Positions 41,059-49,524 of a stretch of 64,000 nucleotides of DNA are shown here, piece after piece. Origin of the DNA: Candidatus Undinarchaeales archaeon (GTDB taxonomy: Archaea; SpSt-1190; JASMDC01); contig JASMDC010000006.1 in NCBI GenBank assembly GCA_030753015.1, positions 1-64,000 on the forward strand, read 5' to 3'. The notes beneath the pieces were generated by a model. It did not search any database. It was not told where the DNA came from and saw only the letters and a program-made list of their open reading frames with translations. The translations under genes and the position numbers were made by a program. Position 1 is the stretch's first letter. Each line of letters starts with the position of its first letter.

Positions 41059-42234
41059 ATGAGGTCGGCAGTAATCACCTTGCTGCTCGTTGCACTGCTC
41101 CTTCAACCAGCCCTTGCCATCCCCAGGGCATTGTGGGAGGGTATGGACTGGGGTCGCATCCGACCCCTGTCGGAAGACCCGCAGGACGATCATCGATTCG
41201 GGGACGTGGACATCAAGGCTCTCTACATTACCCACGACAATGAGTACTTGTACATCAAGGTGGACCATCACACACCAGTGCAGCCGACCACCAACTACGA
41301 GTTCGCTCTTGACGTCTTCGAGCCAACGGACGACGTCGTGGGCTACGCAACTAATTTCTTCCCTCGCGGCACGCTGCTCTGGTACGAGACGAAGAACGTG
41401 AACGGGGAGTTCGCACGGGTGCAGGCCCGGCCCGGGGGAGCGGCGATCATGTACCGGGGAACCGAGGTCCAGATCAGGATCCCGCTCAACATCACCAACA
41501 GTAACTATAGATTCAAGGTACAGCTTACTGTTTGGCCCTCCGGCGACTTTGAGGAGGGCTCCGACAGGATGGACAATCCCGAGTGGACCGAGTATCCCCC
41601 GGGAGGAGGGGAAGCAACACCGGTGGCCGTTACGCTCCTTCCTACCGCGACCCCCGCCCCAACGCCCACGCCCGTCCCTGTGTGGCAGGGTGTGAGCTGG
41701 CAAGGGGTCGCCCCGCTGGCCACGGATGCCCAAGGGGACCACGACCTTGGGACCGACCTGCGCTCTCTCTCCATCAAGGAGGACACAGAGTACATCTACC
41801 TCAAGGTCGACCTCCATACCGACAGCAATAATCCGTTCCATATCTACGACATACTGTTCGATACCGACGGTGATGCGCGCGCCGACTACGCTGCTAACAT
41901 CAAGCTGAGCAAGGAGTACCACTTCTACCAGCACGCACCCTCGTTGCGGGAACTGCCCACCGAGGGAATGGCGGTGGTGTTCGGTCGCAATTGGATGCAG
42001 GCACGCATACCCAAGCTCTCGGACCTCAGCGAGTACCGGACAGCGGTGCGTGTATGGCCCGCAGGCACCAATTCACCCCAGGCGGGGGACATGCTATACG
42101 AGACGGGCTGGTCCGAACCTGGTGCCGGTGCTGACAGCGGGGGCGACTCGTCCACCGTCGTCATCATGGGCGTCGTTGTCCTGGTGCTCGCAGTGGCCAT
42201 CATGCTCGGACGCGGGGGCGCACAGCAAGCGTAG
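41059..42234 (+). CDS. Secreted two-repeat surface protein with membrane anchor
   Basis: 391 residues. A signal peptide (SAVITLLLVALLLQPALA) is followed by two related beta domains of about 150 residues each: WGRIRPLSEDPQDDH with DNEYLYIKVDHHT, and WQGVAPLATDAQGDH with DTEYIYLKVDLHT. They recall sugar-binding CBM9/DOMON-like folds. A Pro/Thr linker lies between them, and a C-terminal helix (VVIMGVVVLVLAVAIML) anchors the protein. The ATG is 25 nt after TTTTAATA. Probable cell-surface binding protein; ligand unknown. Confidence 0.7.
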   Translation: MRSAVITLLLVALLLQPALAIPRALWEGMDWGRIRPLSEDPQDDHRFGDVDIKALYITHDNEYLYIKVDHHTPVQPTTNYEFALDVFEPTDDVVGYATNFFPRGTLLWYETKNVNGEFARVQARPGGAAIMYRGTEVQIRIPLNITNSNYRFKVQLTVWPSGDFEEGSDRMDNPEWTEYPPGGGEATPVAVTLLPTATPAPTPTPVPVWQGVSWQGVAPLATDAQGDHDLGTDLRSLSIKEDTEYIYLKVDLHTDSNNPFHIYDILFDTDGDARADYAANIKLSKEYHFYQHAPSLRELPTEGMAVVFGRNWMQARIPKLSDLSEYRTAVRVWPAGTNSPQAGDMLYETGWSEPGAGADSGGDSSTVVIMGVVVLVLAVAIMLGRGGAQQA

Positions 42235-42243
42235 GGCAACCCC

Positions 42244-43935
42244 ATGGGAGCGCTCGATCCTCTCACGCTCGTCCCCGTCGTGCTCCATCTCCATATCTGG
42301 GCCCTCGCTCTCGTTCTTGTGCTGCTCGTTCGACGCCACCACCGCGATGTGCTCGACCTTCCTCGCGAGGTCCGTAACTGTCTCCTCCTGTTGGTCTTAG
42401 TAGCTGCGGGGCTCCGTCTCAGCAACCTCGAGGCAGCAGCGATAGTGTACTCGGACGAGTTCGAGGTACTGCTCTCGGCCCGCCACATGCTCGTATACAA
42501 TCGGGTGGGCTATCCTCTGAACCTTCGTCTCCTCCCGCCCGCCCACCGGTCAGGCTACCCCGCCCTAACAACTGTCCCCCTCGCTCTCCTGGGCGGGACC
42601 GACCGAGCGGCAGCCCTTGTATCGGCGATCGCGGGAATCCTGGCAGTTCCTCTGACATTTGCGCTTGTACACCTCCTCTTCCGTGATCCGTGGGGGGCGC
42701 TCGCGGCGGCGGCTCTTGTCGCTCTCAGTCCGGAGCACGTACGCTACTCGATCACAGGGTGGAGTGCAGCATCGTCCTTTACCTTAACGCTCCTGGCCCT
42801 GTTTCTTGCGGTCTATTCATCCCGCCGAGGCCGGATTCTTGCATGGACGGTGGCGGCCGCCATCGCGGCAGGTCTTGCCACTCAGGTGCGCACGGCCGAT
42901 ACCGTGGTCGTTCCCGTTATCGCTCTTTACCTCTGGTATGGGACGGGGGCTCGACGAGCGGCTCTCTTCACAGCAGTGGCGCTGGTGCCCTCTCTCCTCC
43001 TCCTCGCTGCTCTCCCGCCGGGTACAGCGCCAGAGGGTGGGCTCCCCTCTCCTTGGGCCGAGGGCGCCTTCGAGGAGTTCTCTTTCGACAAGGTCCTCCA
43101 AGAGGAATCGGACATCGGCACCAAGGGATCGTTGCCAGGTTACCTCCTCCATGTGTTCGCCGGGGTGCGCTACTGGACGCCCGGGCCGCCTGAGCCGTCG
43201 GCCGATCCCATAATCAGGGTGCTGGGGAACCAGCGGGGTGACGTAGATCCGCTGGTCGTGTGGGCCACCCTTCTGGCCGTCTCAGGTGTGGCAGCGCGAC
43301 CACGACGTGGTCATGTCCTTGTGCTGGGTTATGTACTGACGCTCATCGCAGCCAACAGCTTCTTCGCCTCTGATCCACGTCACGTTCTCAACGCAGTGTG
43401 CCTGCTCCCGGTGCTTACCGGGGCCGGTCTCGGTGCACTCGCGAGCTCGTTCCCGGGTGGTGGTCGGACGGCGGCGGCTCTGCTGGTGATACTGCTCCTC
43501 CGGTTCCATACCCAGGGCACGGCCGTGATGCTCCAGCTCCATGCCGGGAAGGCGGGAGCGGCAGCGGGCCCTCTCGACGACCTATTCTTCCAGAACGCAC
43601 GCATCGGCCGATGGCTGGCCGCATCGCCCTTCAGAGACTGCACCGTGATCTCCTCGATCCCGCTGGCCACTGCGTTCTATACCGGTAGCTCTGCTGTGGA
43701 TATCCGTGCGGCCGCCCGTGATGAAAAGCTACGCGATCGTCTCCGCGCGCTCGCGAGGAGCGAGTGCGTGCTCTATCTGGACACCTGCGCGGACTGGGTT
43801 CCGGCGCAGGAGACGGCGACGGTCAGCCGGACGCTGTCCCTCGAGTTGGCGGCCCGGACGGGTACGTGTCGCTCGTGGACCGATCTCGGTACTGAGCGGG
43901 ACGTCATGCTCTACCGGATGCAGTCTGCGTCCTGA
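42244..43935 (+). CDS. GT39/ArnT-like polytopic membrane glycosyltransferase
   Basis: 563 residues with 10 or more hydrophobic helices. The first external loop has an acidic pair in IVYSDEFEVLLSARHML, the usual catalytic or metal position of GT-C enzymes (PMT/ArnT/AglB superfamily), and HVRYSITGWS occurs in the second loop. The C-terminal 150 residues form a small external domain. Such enzymes transfer sugar from a polyprenyl phosphate to protein, lipid or glycan on the outside. It starts 9 nt after the surface protein gene, probably one transcript. A second such enzyme is at 46183. Confidence 0.75.
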   Translation: MGALDPLTLVPVVLHLHIWALALVLVLLVRRHHRDVLDLPREVRNCLLLLVLVAAGLRLSNLEAAAIVYSDEFEVLLSARHMLVYNRVGYPLNLRLLPPAHRSGYPALTTVPLALLGGTDRAAALVSAIAGILAVPLTFALVHLLFRDPWGALAAAALVALSPEHVRYSITGWSAASSFTLTLLALFLAVYSSRRGRILAWTVAAAIAAGLATQVRTADTVVVPVIALYLWYGTGARRAALFTAVALVPSLLLLAALPPGTAPEGGLPSPWAEGAFEEFSFDKVLQEESDIGTKGSLPGYLLHVFAGVRYWTPGPPEPSADPIIRVLGNQRGDVDPLVVWATLLAVSGVAARPRRGHVLVLGYVLTLIAANSFFASDPRHVLNAVCLLPVLTGAGLGALASSFPGGGRTAAALLVILLLRFHTQGTAVMLQLHAGKAGAAAGPLDDLFFQNARIGRWLAASPFRDCTVISSIPLATAFYTGSSAVDIRAAARDEKLRDRLRALARSECVLYLDTCADWVPAQETATVSRTLSLELAARTGTCRSWTDLGTERDVMLYRMQSAS

Positions 43936-44648
43936 CATCCCTCAGGAGGACGCCGGAGCACGGCCCACGCATCCACGCCGCCCCCGGCCCACCGCGCAAG
44001 CCGATCATCCAGGGTGAGCATGGAGCACAGGAGCCGGTCCGCGAGGTCACGGGACACCAGCGTGGTCACCCGGTGGATTGCCGCTGCCGCGAACGTGATG
44101 AGGTGTCCGCCGGTACCGGTGGCGATTGGCTCGAGGCCGGCCTCTCGGCTGGCCGCCATTAACTCGTCCACATCGAGGTGGGCCTGCCGTTGCCCCACGC
44201 GATCGAAGTGCCTGACGACGGGTCTGAGGGGCAGGATCACCCGCTCCGGCTGGCGTGACACCAGCACGTAGGCGCGTCCTCCGGGCCGGAGCACACGACG
44301 AACCTCGGTAAACAGAGCCACTGGATCCTTGGTGTATTCAAGCACGTGACTCGACACCGCAAACTGGAAGGAATCATCGGCGAAGGGTAGGCGGAGCATA
44401 TCCCCGAGGACTACCGATCCACCACGCCCGGCAAGCACGCGTGTGCCGGCAGGGGAACGGTCCACGCCCACGCACACCACACCCGTCCGCTCCAGGGCAG
44501 AGCAGAGATAGCCTGTCCCACATCCCACGTCCACGAGGGTGTCCCCCGGTCGCGGGTCGAGCCGGTGGCACACTCGCCACACGAGGGTCGCGTCCCATCG
44601 AGAGCGATGCCTCCATGCGGTGTACTTCTCCTCGAAAGGGCCGGCCAC
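43911..44648 (-). CDS. SAM-dependent methyltransferase (Methyltransf_11)
   Basis: 245 residues. It has SAM motif I LVDVGCGTGYLCSAL, VGVDRSPAGTRVL, ADDSFQFAVSSHVLEYTKDP and VRRVLRPGGRAYVLV, the standard class I series. The substrate is not visible; its place between glycosyltransferases suggests a glycan or lipid. The frame extends to an ATG at 44684, but those codons contain the TATA box itself; the GTG at 44648 lies 25 nt from it and is the better start. Convergent overlap of 25 nt with the GT39-like gene. Confidence 0.85.
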   Translation of the reverse strand: MAGPFEEKYTAWRHRSRWDATLVWRVCHRLDPRPGDTLVDVGCGTGYLCSALERTGVVCVGVDRSPAGTRVLAGRGGSVVLGDMLRLPFADDSFQFAVSSHVLEYTKDPVALFTEVRRVLRPGGRAYVLVSRQPERVILPLRPVVRHFDRVGQRQAHLDVDELMAASREAGLEPIATGTGGHLITFAAAAIHRVTTLVSRDLADRLLCSMLTLDDRLARWAGGGVDAWAVLRRPPEGCQDADCIR

Positions 44649-44661
44649 GTCAGGAGGGGAC

Positions 44662-44682
44662 GGAAATGCTTTATATGCCTTC
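44662..44682. promoter_or_regulatory. 21-bp promoter element shared with 46145-46165
   Basis: GGAAATGCTTTATATGCCTTC occurs identically here and at 46145-46165. Here its TATA core, read on the minus strand, serves the methyltransferase start at 44648, 25 nt away. Confidence 0.6.
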
Positions 44683-44764
44683 ATAGTCGGATTGCTTCAT
44701 GCCAGGGGTCCGGGCCGTTCGATCATCGCCAAGGTACGATGGCGGCGGCATCCTCCCTCCCATC

Positions 44765-45841
44765 TCACGAGCTTAGACGCCGCTCAATCCCCTCCCTCAG
44801 AGCATCGGCGACCATCTGGTGGGCCCTGGCGTTAGGATGGTGATCTAGGGGATGCACCCACAGCGTTGAGGCCGTACTGTTCTCGAACACAGGTAGCAGG
44901 TCGATTACCTCGATCCCACGCTCACGGCAGGATGAGGCAATCAGCTCGTGAACATCCCTGAACGGGTAATCATCGAGCTGATGAATGAGGGGAAAGATTA
45001 CGACCATGAACGTGATGTTCTGGCTTTTACTGTATCTTGCCATCTGGTCGATCGATCTCACCGTCCACTTCTTCCACCGCATATTTCTTTCTCCGAGGTA
45101 GAAGGAGCGGTACCATTCCTCGACGACATGTGTATCGCGACGGCTCTCACTCCTCTTTTGGATAAGGTCGTACAGCACGCTGCCCGGGCCTTCGCCCCCT
45201 TCTCCCTTTGGGATCGAGTAGATAAGGTCGTCACCTTTCATTAGGATGGACTCTCGGTTGGTGATGGGATCATCCAGCACAAAACCCAGGATGACCATGT
45301 TCGGCTTGATCAATGGCGCGAGCTTCATCAGCAGACCAGTCTTCTGGTAGACCGTGTATCCTGGGATGCCTGCATTGATCACCTGATTTATCCTACCTGG
45401 AGGGACATTCTCTTCTAGCCCCTCTTCAAGCCTTGCGGGAAAGCTCTCCTCTAACGCGACGCCCTCACCGAAGGTGAACGAGTCACCGATGACGAGAATC
45501 CTATAGGCATCCCCCCCATCGGCGAGGGTACGCTCGGGACCTCGCAATCCCCAGGAGTTGACAAGATAGGTTATCCGGAGGTCGGGTGGGAGGGTGTTAT
45601 AGGGATCGCTGTCGTATATATGAACGAAGCTGCTGTTTGGGATTAGTTCGTACCCGAGCCCGTATTTTGTGGTGCTCCGTAGTGATATGGTCTCCTGCTT
45701 GGGCTCGAGTGGAGCATTGAACAACCGGGCCCCGAGCTCAAGGACGAGGAGGGTGACCACGATGCTGGCCAGGGTCAGGATCAGACGGTTCAGGTACTTC
45801 TCACGGCCCAGCTGGTTCGAGGCGTTCCTTTCAGATTCCAT
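44765..45841 (-). CDS. Membrane-anchored SGNH/GDSL-type hydrolase
   Basis: 358 residues. After an N-terminal helix (LILTLASIVVTLLVLELGA) comes an exported SGNH fold. The nucleophile block is ILVIGDSFTFGEGV; asparagine is in INAGIPGYTV; the C-terminal catalytic pair is in HPLDHHPNARAHQ. Members add or remove acyl groups on polysaccharides or lipids. Neighbouring GT39-like enzymes suggest glycan acetylation or deacylation on the surface. The ATG at 45841 is preferred; the upstream frame opens with TTG inside the promoter area. Upstream DNA up to 46140 is lower in GC and shows no gene. Confidence 0.8.
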   Translation of the reverse strand: MESERNASNQLGREKYLNRLILTLASIVVTLLVLELGARLFNAPLEPKQETISLRSTTKYGLGYELIPNSSFVHIYDSDPYNTLPPDLRITYLVNSWGLRGPERTLADGGDAYRILVIGDSFTFGEGVALEESFPARLEEGLEENVPPGRINQVINAGIPGYTVYQKTGLLMKLAPLIKPNMVILGFVLDDPITNRESILMKGDDLIYSIPKGEGGEGPGSVLYDLIQKRSESRRDTHVVEEWYRSFYLGERNMRWKKWTVRSIDQMARYSKSQNITFMVVIFPLIHQLDDYPFRDVHELIASSCRERGIEVIDLLPVFENSTASTLWVHPLDHHPNARAHQMVADALREGIERRLSS

Positions 45842-46144
45842 CGGTGATCGGCTCCATGGGGGGGCCTGAAGGGACCTAGCGTCCCTGGAAGACGTACCAA
45901 TCAGGCCATATAACAAATGTTTTGCGGCATGCTATATATGGTTTTTCTTCCGAGGTGCTTCATCTCGAAACTCATCAATCGGTAGCCCGAGTTCGTCCTA
46001 ATAACCGATGGAACCACCACCGTAGTGCTTTGGTGATACCTCAACGGATAGACCAAAGAAGAGGATACGACCGAGGATAAAGAACCGAGTGAACCGGGGA
46101 AATCACAGCTCAAACACGGTACTTTAGGGATGAAGTCACGTGGT

Positions 46145-46165
46145 GGAAATGCTTTATATGCCTTC
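46145..46165 (+). promoter_or_regulatory. 21-bp promoter element, second copy
   Basis: Identical to 44662-44682. Its TTTATAT core is centred 27 nt before the GTG at 46183. The quasi-palindromic core works in opposite orientation at the two sites. Confidence 0.6.
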
Positions 46166-46182
46166 GCCGACAGGAGCAACCC

Positions 46183-48018
46183 GTGCGTCGAACAACCGTG
46201 TACCGCGGCCTTTGGGCAATGCTGTTTCTGGCAGCCCTGCTCCGTCTCCCGGCCCTCGACCACAGCCCTCCGGGCCTCACCTTCGACGAGGCCTCCATCG
46301 GGTACGACGCGTGGTCACTGCTCCTCACAGGTCGCGACCACCGCGGGAATCCATGGCCCGTGTACCTTGAGTCCTTCGGCGATTACAAAGACCCGGTGAA
46401 CGTTTATGCCACCATGCCGCTAGTAGCTGTGGTCGGGCTCTCCACGGCTTCGGTCCGCGCGGTCTCAGCACTGTTCGGGATCGCGGGAGTGGCGGCCACG
46501 TACCTGCTTGCGCGGCGTCTCCTAGGACCCCGGGAAGCACGTGTGGCGGCCCTGCTCCTGGCAGTGTGCCCATGGCACGTCCACTTCAGCCGCCTTGCAC
46601 TGGAGCCGGTGCTCCTGCCCTTCTGGACGGCGCTCTCATTGTACCTCCTCATGGGTAAAGGGCGGGAACTAGTGCTTGCAGGGCCAGCTCTGGCACTTGG
46701 GATGTACTCCTACGCTGTAGGGAAGGCCTTTCTCCCACTCCTCGCCTGCGCCGTGCTCGTACTCCGCCGCCGTGAGCTCGCGGGCCAAAAGCGCTATCTC
46801 ATGGCAGGTGTGTTGGCAGCGGCCCTGCTCCTTGCGCCGCTCGTCAGGCTTCACGTCACACATCCTGACCGGGCGGGCGCTCGAATAGGGATGCTATCGA
46901 TCGCATCCGACGAGGTCGTCAGGCTCGACATGGCGCGATTCGGTACGACCTCGCCGCTCGTGGCCACGACGTTCCGCTTCCTGCGTAATTATTCACTCCA
47001 TATAATGCCCTCATTCCTTTTCTTTTCAGGAGATCCCGATCCACTCAACGGCCTTCCCGGGCGTGGCCTCTTGGAACCGGTGACCGCTGTGCTTGCACTC
47101 CTGGGGCTCGGTATCGCCTTACGTGAGCGACGGTGGGCACTTGTGGCGTGGCTCATCATCTTCCCCGTGGCCGGCGCTGCCACGGACATAGAGGTGGCGC
47201 AGGCACGTAGAGCGATCGCCCTCCTACCTCTCCCCCATCTGCTCGCGGCCCATGCTCTCGGCGTATTACGGCGCCGCCATGGCGATAAAGTGGTACTCAT
47301 ACTTGCCTGTCTTCTAGCGCTCTCCTTCGCTACGGTCCAGGCCGAGCGGCTCGTCGACTACCCTGCCGACCCCGATGTGGCACTGGCCACAGGAGAGCCA
47401 CTCCGGAAGGCCCTGGCTGCCATTACACCGGGGACGTCCCTGGCCATTGATCCCGTTATCGAGAACGCCTATGTCCAAGTGCTCTTCCATCGACGCGTAC
47501 TGCCTGATCAGTACTTGTCTAGGGGATGGGATGGGGCCGGGCTCTCCTTCAAGCGGCCCCCACTACCCAAAGGGACCATGCTGCTCACAACCGGAGGCCC
47601 CTTTGCCGTAAGCATAACCGATGTGGACGTACTGGGCCGCACCTGTGGTACGCTCCCCGACGTGTCCCCTTTCGAAGTGGTCGCGGCCCCCGGCGAGCTC
47701 AATATGTCCGTTACTCTGGACCTCCCGGATATCTGTCGGGAGATGGGATTCGAGCTGGACCGGGGTACGACGGGGGTGCTCGAAGTGAGGTTCTTACCCG
47801 TGGAGGGCGGAACGTGCAAGCGACCCTGTGCTGGCCAGTATCGGTCCCTCATCAGTCTCAGCGTACCACCTGGCGAGTACCTTGTTAGAGCATTCTTTGG
47901 CGAAATCCGCCTTGGTGAACGACGGGTGACAGTACTCCCCGCACGACCTCGTGGTAGGACCAAGGTCGCGTTCACTCTGCCTGATGGCTCGGTCGCGCTT
48001 TGGCTCGTGCAACCCTAA
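46183..48018 (+). CDS. GT39/ArnT-like polytopic membrane glycosyltransferase
   Basis: 611 residues with about 11 hydrophobic segments and an external C-terminal beta domain with CKRPCAG. The first loop holds the catalytic-type acidic residue in LTFDEASIGYDAWSLL, with GNPWPVYLESFGDYKDP, a typical PMT/ArnT-like string. It differs strongly from the protein at 42244 apart from the fold. The GTG start agrees with the TATA spacing. It is probably a lipid-linked-sugar transferase of surface protein or lipid glycosylation. Confidence 0.78.
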   Translation: MRRTTVYRGLWAMLFLAALLRLPALDHSPPGLTFDEASIGYDAWSLLLTGRDHRGNPWPVYLESFGDYKDPVNVYATMPLVAVVGLSTASVRAVSALFGIAGVAATYLLARRLLGPREARVAALLLAVCPWHVHFSRLALEPVLLPFWTALSLYLLMGKGRELVLAGPALALGMYSYAVGKAFLPLLACAVLVLRRRELAGQKRYLMAGVLAAALLLAPLVRLHVTHPDRAGARIGMLSIASDEVVRLDMARFGTTSPLVATTFRFLRNYSLHIMPSFLFFSGDPDPLNGLPGRGLLEPVTAVLALLGLGIALRERRWALVAWLIIFPVAGAATDIEVAQARRAIALLPLPHLLAAHALGVLRRRHGDKVVLILACLLALSFATVQAERLVDYPADPDVALATGEPLRKALAAITPGTSLAIDPVIENAYVQVLFHRRVLPDQYLSRGWDGAGLSFKRPPLPKGTMLLTTGGPFAVSITDVDVLGRTCGTLPDVSPFEVVAAPGELNMSVTLDLPDICREMGFELDRGTTGVLEVRFLPVEGGTCKRPCAGQYRSLISLSVPPGEYLVRAFFGEIRLGERRVTVLPARPRGRTKVAFTLPDGSVALWLVQP

Positions 48019-48021
48019 GGC

Positions 48022-49473
48022 TCACTCGGGAACGAACCGACGCGCCAGCCGCCTCTCCCAAAGATGGTCGAAGTACATACGTCCCACCCTGGCGCGTGCC
48101 AGGGGCCGGTAGAGCCTGGCCAGCGCTGCCACCGCGGGATTCATGGCCAGCTGCCCGGAACCGACGTCCAGGAACATCGAGAGGAACGACAGCCCCTCGA
48201 GAACGTGGCGCTCATCCTCCCCCACCCACGGAACTACCACATGGTCGGCGGACACATCGGCCCAGTGGGCCAGGGAGTCGGGCGGATCGAAACCCCGGGA
48301 AACCGCCTCCTCGTAGAGGACCGTTCCCGGATAAGGGACGAAGATGAAGGCACCCGGTACACGAGCACGGGGATTGTCACCAAGGAGCTTGAACATGAGG
48401 TCGACAGTGGCACGTAGATCCTCAGTTCCCTCGTCCGGGAACCCGCACATGAAGTTGTACACAGGAGCTATATCAGAGCCAACCAGACGACGGTTCACGG
48501 CCATGACGTCCTCTACCCGGATGTCCTTGAGCACTCGGTCCAGCACCGGCTGGGAGCCTGATTCGACACCGAAGTTGAGCTGGCGGCATCCGCTTCGCTC
48601 CAGCAGACGCAGGTCCTCGTCGTTAAGGGCCATGATGGACTCCACCCGGATTCCCTGGGCCTCCCAGATGACGTCGAGCCCCTCGTCGGCCAGGAGGCGG
48701 GCGAAACGTCGGACGCGACCGAGGTTTGCGAACAGGTTCTCGTCCTCGAACCGTACGTTCCCGATGCCGAACCGTTCGGACACGTACCGCACCCGGTCCA
48801 CCATGCGCTCGGCGCTCTGGCCTCGCCAACGCCGACGGTTGTACACGGTGTTATAGCAGAATGCACATCGATGGGGGCAGCCTCGGGAGCTTTCCATGAT
48901 CATCGCGCGTCTTCCTAGGCGGATAGGTGCGTACCGCTCCACGTCCACAAGGTGATAGGGCAGCTCGGGCTGGGCATCGAGTACCACGAGAGGTCGGTCG
49001 GGGGCGTGTACGGGGCGTCCGTCCCTGACCGTCGACACACCCGCCACCCGTTGTACTGGACGGCCATCGCGGAGTGCAGCCAGGAGCGCAGGGAGGGTCT
49101 CTTCTCCCTCACCACGGACGACCATGTCGATGCGTGGATCGGCCAGGGCCAGCTCGGGGAGCATGGTCCCCAAGACACCGCCCAGGACGAAGGGCACGTC
49201 CGCCGCCTCCTTCTTGACAACGCTGGCGGCCTCCAGCATATGGGCCACGGGTCGCCCGGCCATGGCCGTAGAACCGACGAGCAGTGGTCCTGATGCAATC
49301 TCGCGTCGGAGAGTCTCCTCCCATCGCGGATCGGTGCGCTGGTCGATGATGGTCACGTCGAAATCGGCTACTGCACGGGAACAGGCATGGAGCAGGGCCA
49401 GGGGGAGGCTGAAGGGGGACACTACCTCGTCAACGAACCCGATGCGGGGCTGGACGAGGACTAGGTCGGCCAT
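48022..49473 (-). CDS. Radical SAM protein with N-terminal B12-binding-like domain
   Basis: 483 residues. The N-terminal 170 residues look like the cobalamin-binding fold of B12 radical SAM enzymes (PFVLGGVLGTMLPELALA, VVRGEGEETLPALL); no DxHxxG motif is visible, as in many family members. The core has SSRGCPHRCAFCYN (CxxxCxxC) and FEDENLFANL. Members methylate or rearrange unactivated carbons, often in lipid or cofactor pathways. The leaderless ATG at 49473 shares a TATA element with the divergent Tes-like gene. Confidence 0.85.
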   Translation of the reverse strand: MADLVLVQPRIGFVDEVVSPFSLPLALLHACSRAVADFDVTIIDQRTDPRWEETLRREIASGPLLVGSTAMAGRPVAHMLEAASVVKKEAADVPFVLGGVLGTMLPELALADPRIDMVVRGEGEETLPALLAALRDGRPVQRVAGVSTVRDGRPVHAPDRPLVVLDAQPELPYHLVDVERYAPIRLGRRAMIMESSRGCPHRCAFCYNTVYNRRRWRGQSAERMVDRVRYVSERFGIGNVRFEDENLFANLGRVRRFARLLADEGLDVIWEAQGIRVESIMALNDEDLRLLERSGCRQLNFGVESGSQPVLDRVLKDIRVEDVMAVNRRLVGSDIAPVYNFMCGFPDEGTEDLRATVDLMFKLLGDNPRARVPGAFIFVPYPGTVLYEEAVSRGFDPPDSLAHWADVSADHVVVPWVGEDERHVLEGLSFLSMFLDVGSGQLAMNPAVAALARLYRPLARARVGRMYFDHLWERRLARRFVPE

Positions 49474-49495
49474 CGCTCGAGGGTTATACCGTACC

Positions 49496-49504
49496 CTATT
49501 AATG
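49496..49504. promoter_or_regulatory. Shared bidirectional TATA element
   Basis: CTATTAATG has the palindromic core ATTAAT (49498-49503), 27 nt from the minus-strand ATG at 49473 and 25 nt from the plus-strand ATG at 49525. Confidence 0.5.
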
Positions 49505-49524
49505 TTTTCTGCGCAAGTCCATGG

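Noticed and set aside
44649-44684. Twelve extra N-terminal codons (MKAYKAFPSPPD) of the methyltransferase
   Set aside because: They are the TATA box region; the same DNA stands upstream of an unrelated gene at 46145.
45842-46140. Possible small genes in the lower-GC gap upstream of the SGNH hydrolase
   Set aside because: Frames are short, lack TATA spacing or ribosome sites, and show no signal or family motif; a GGGAC-GTCCC palindrome at 45871-45885 is all that stands out.
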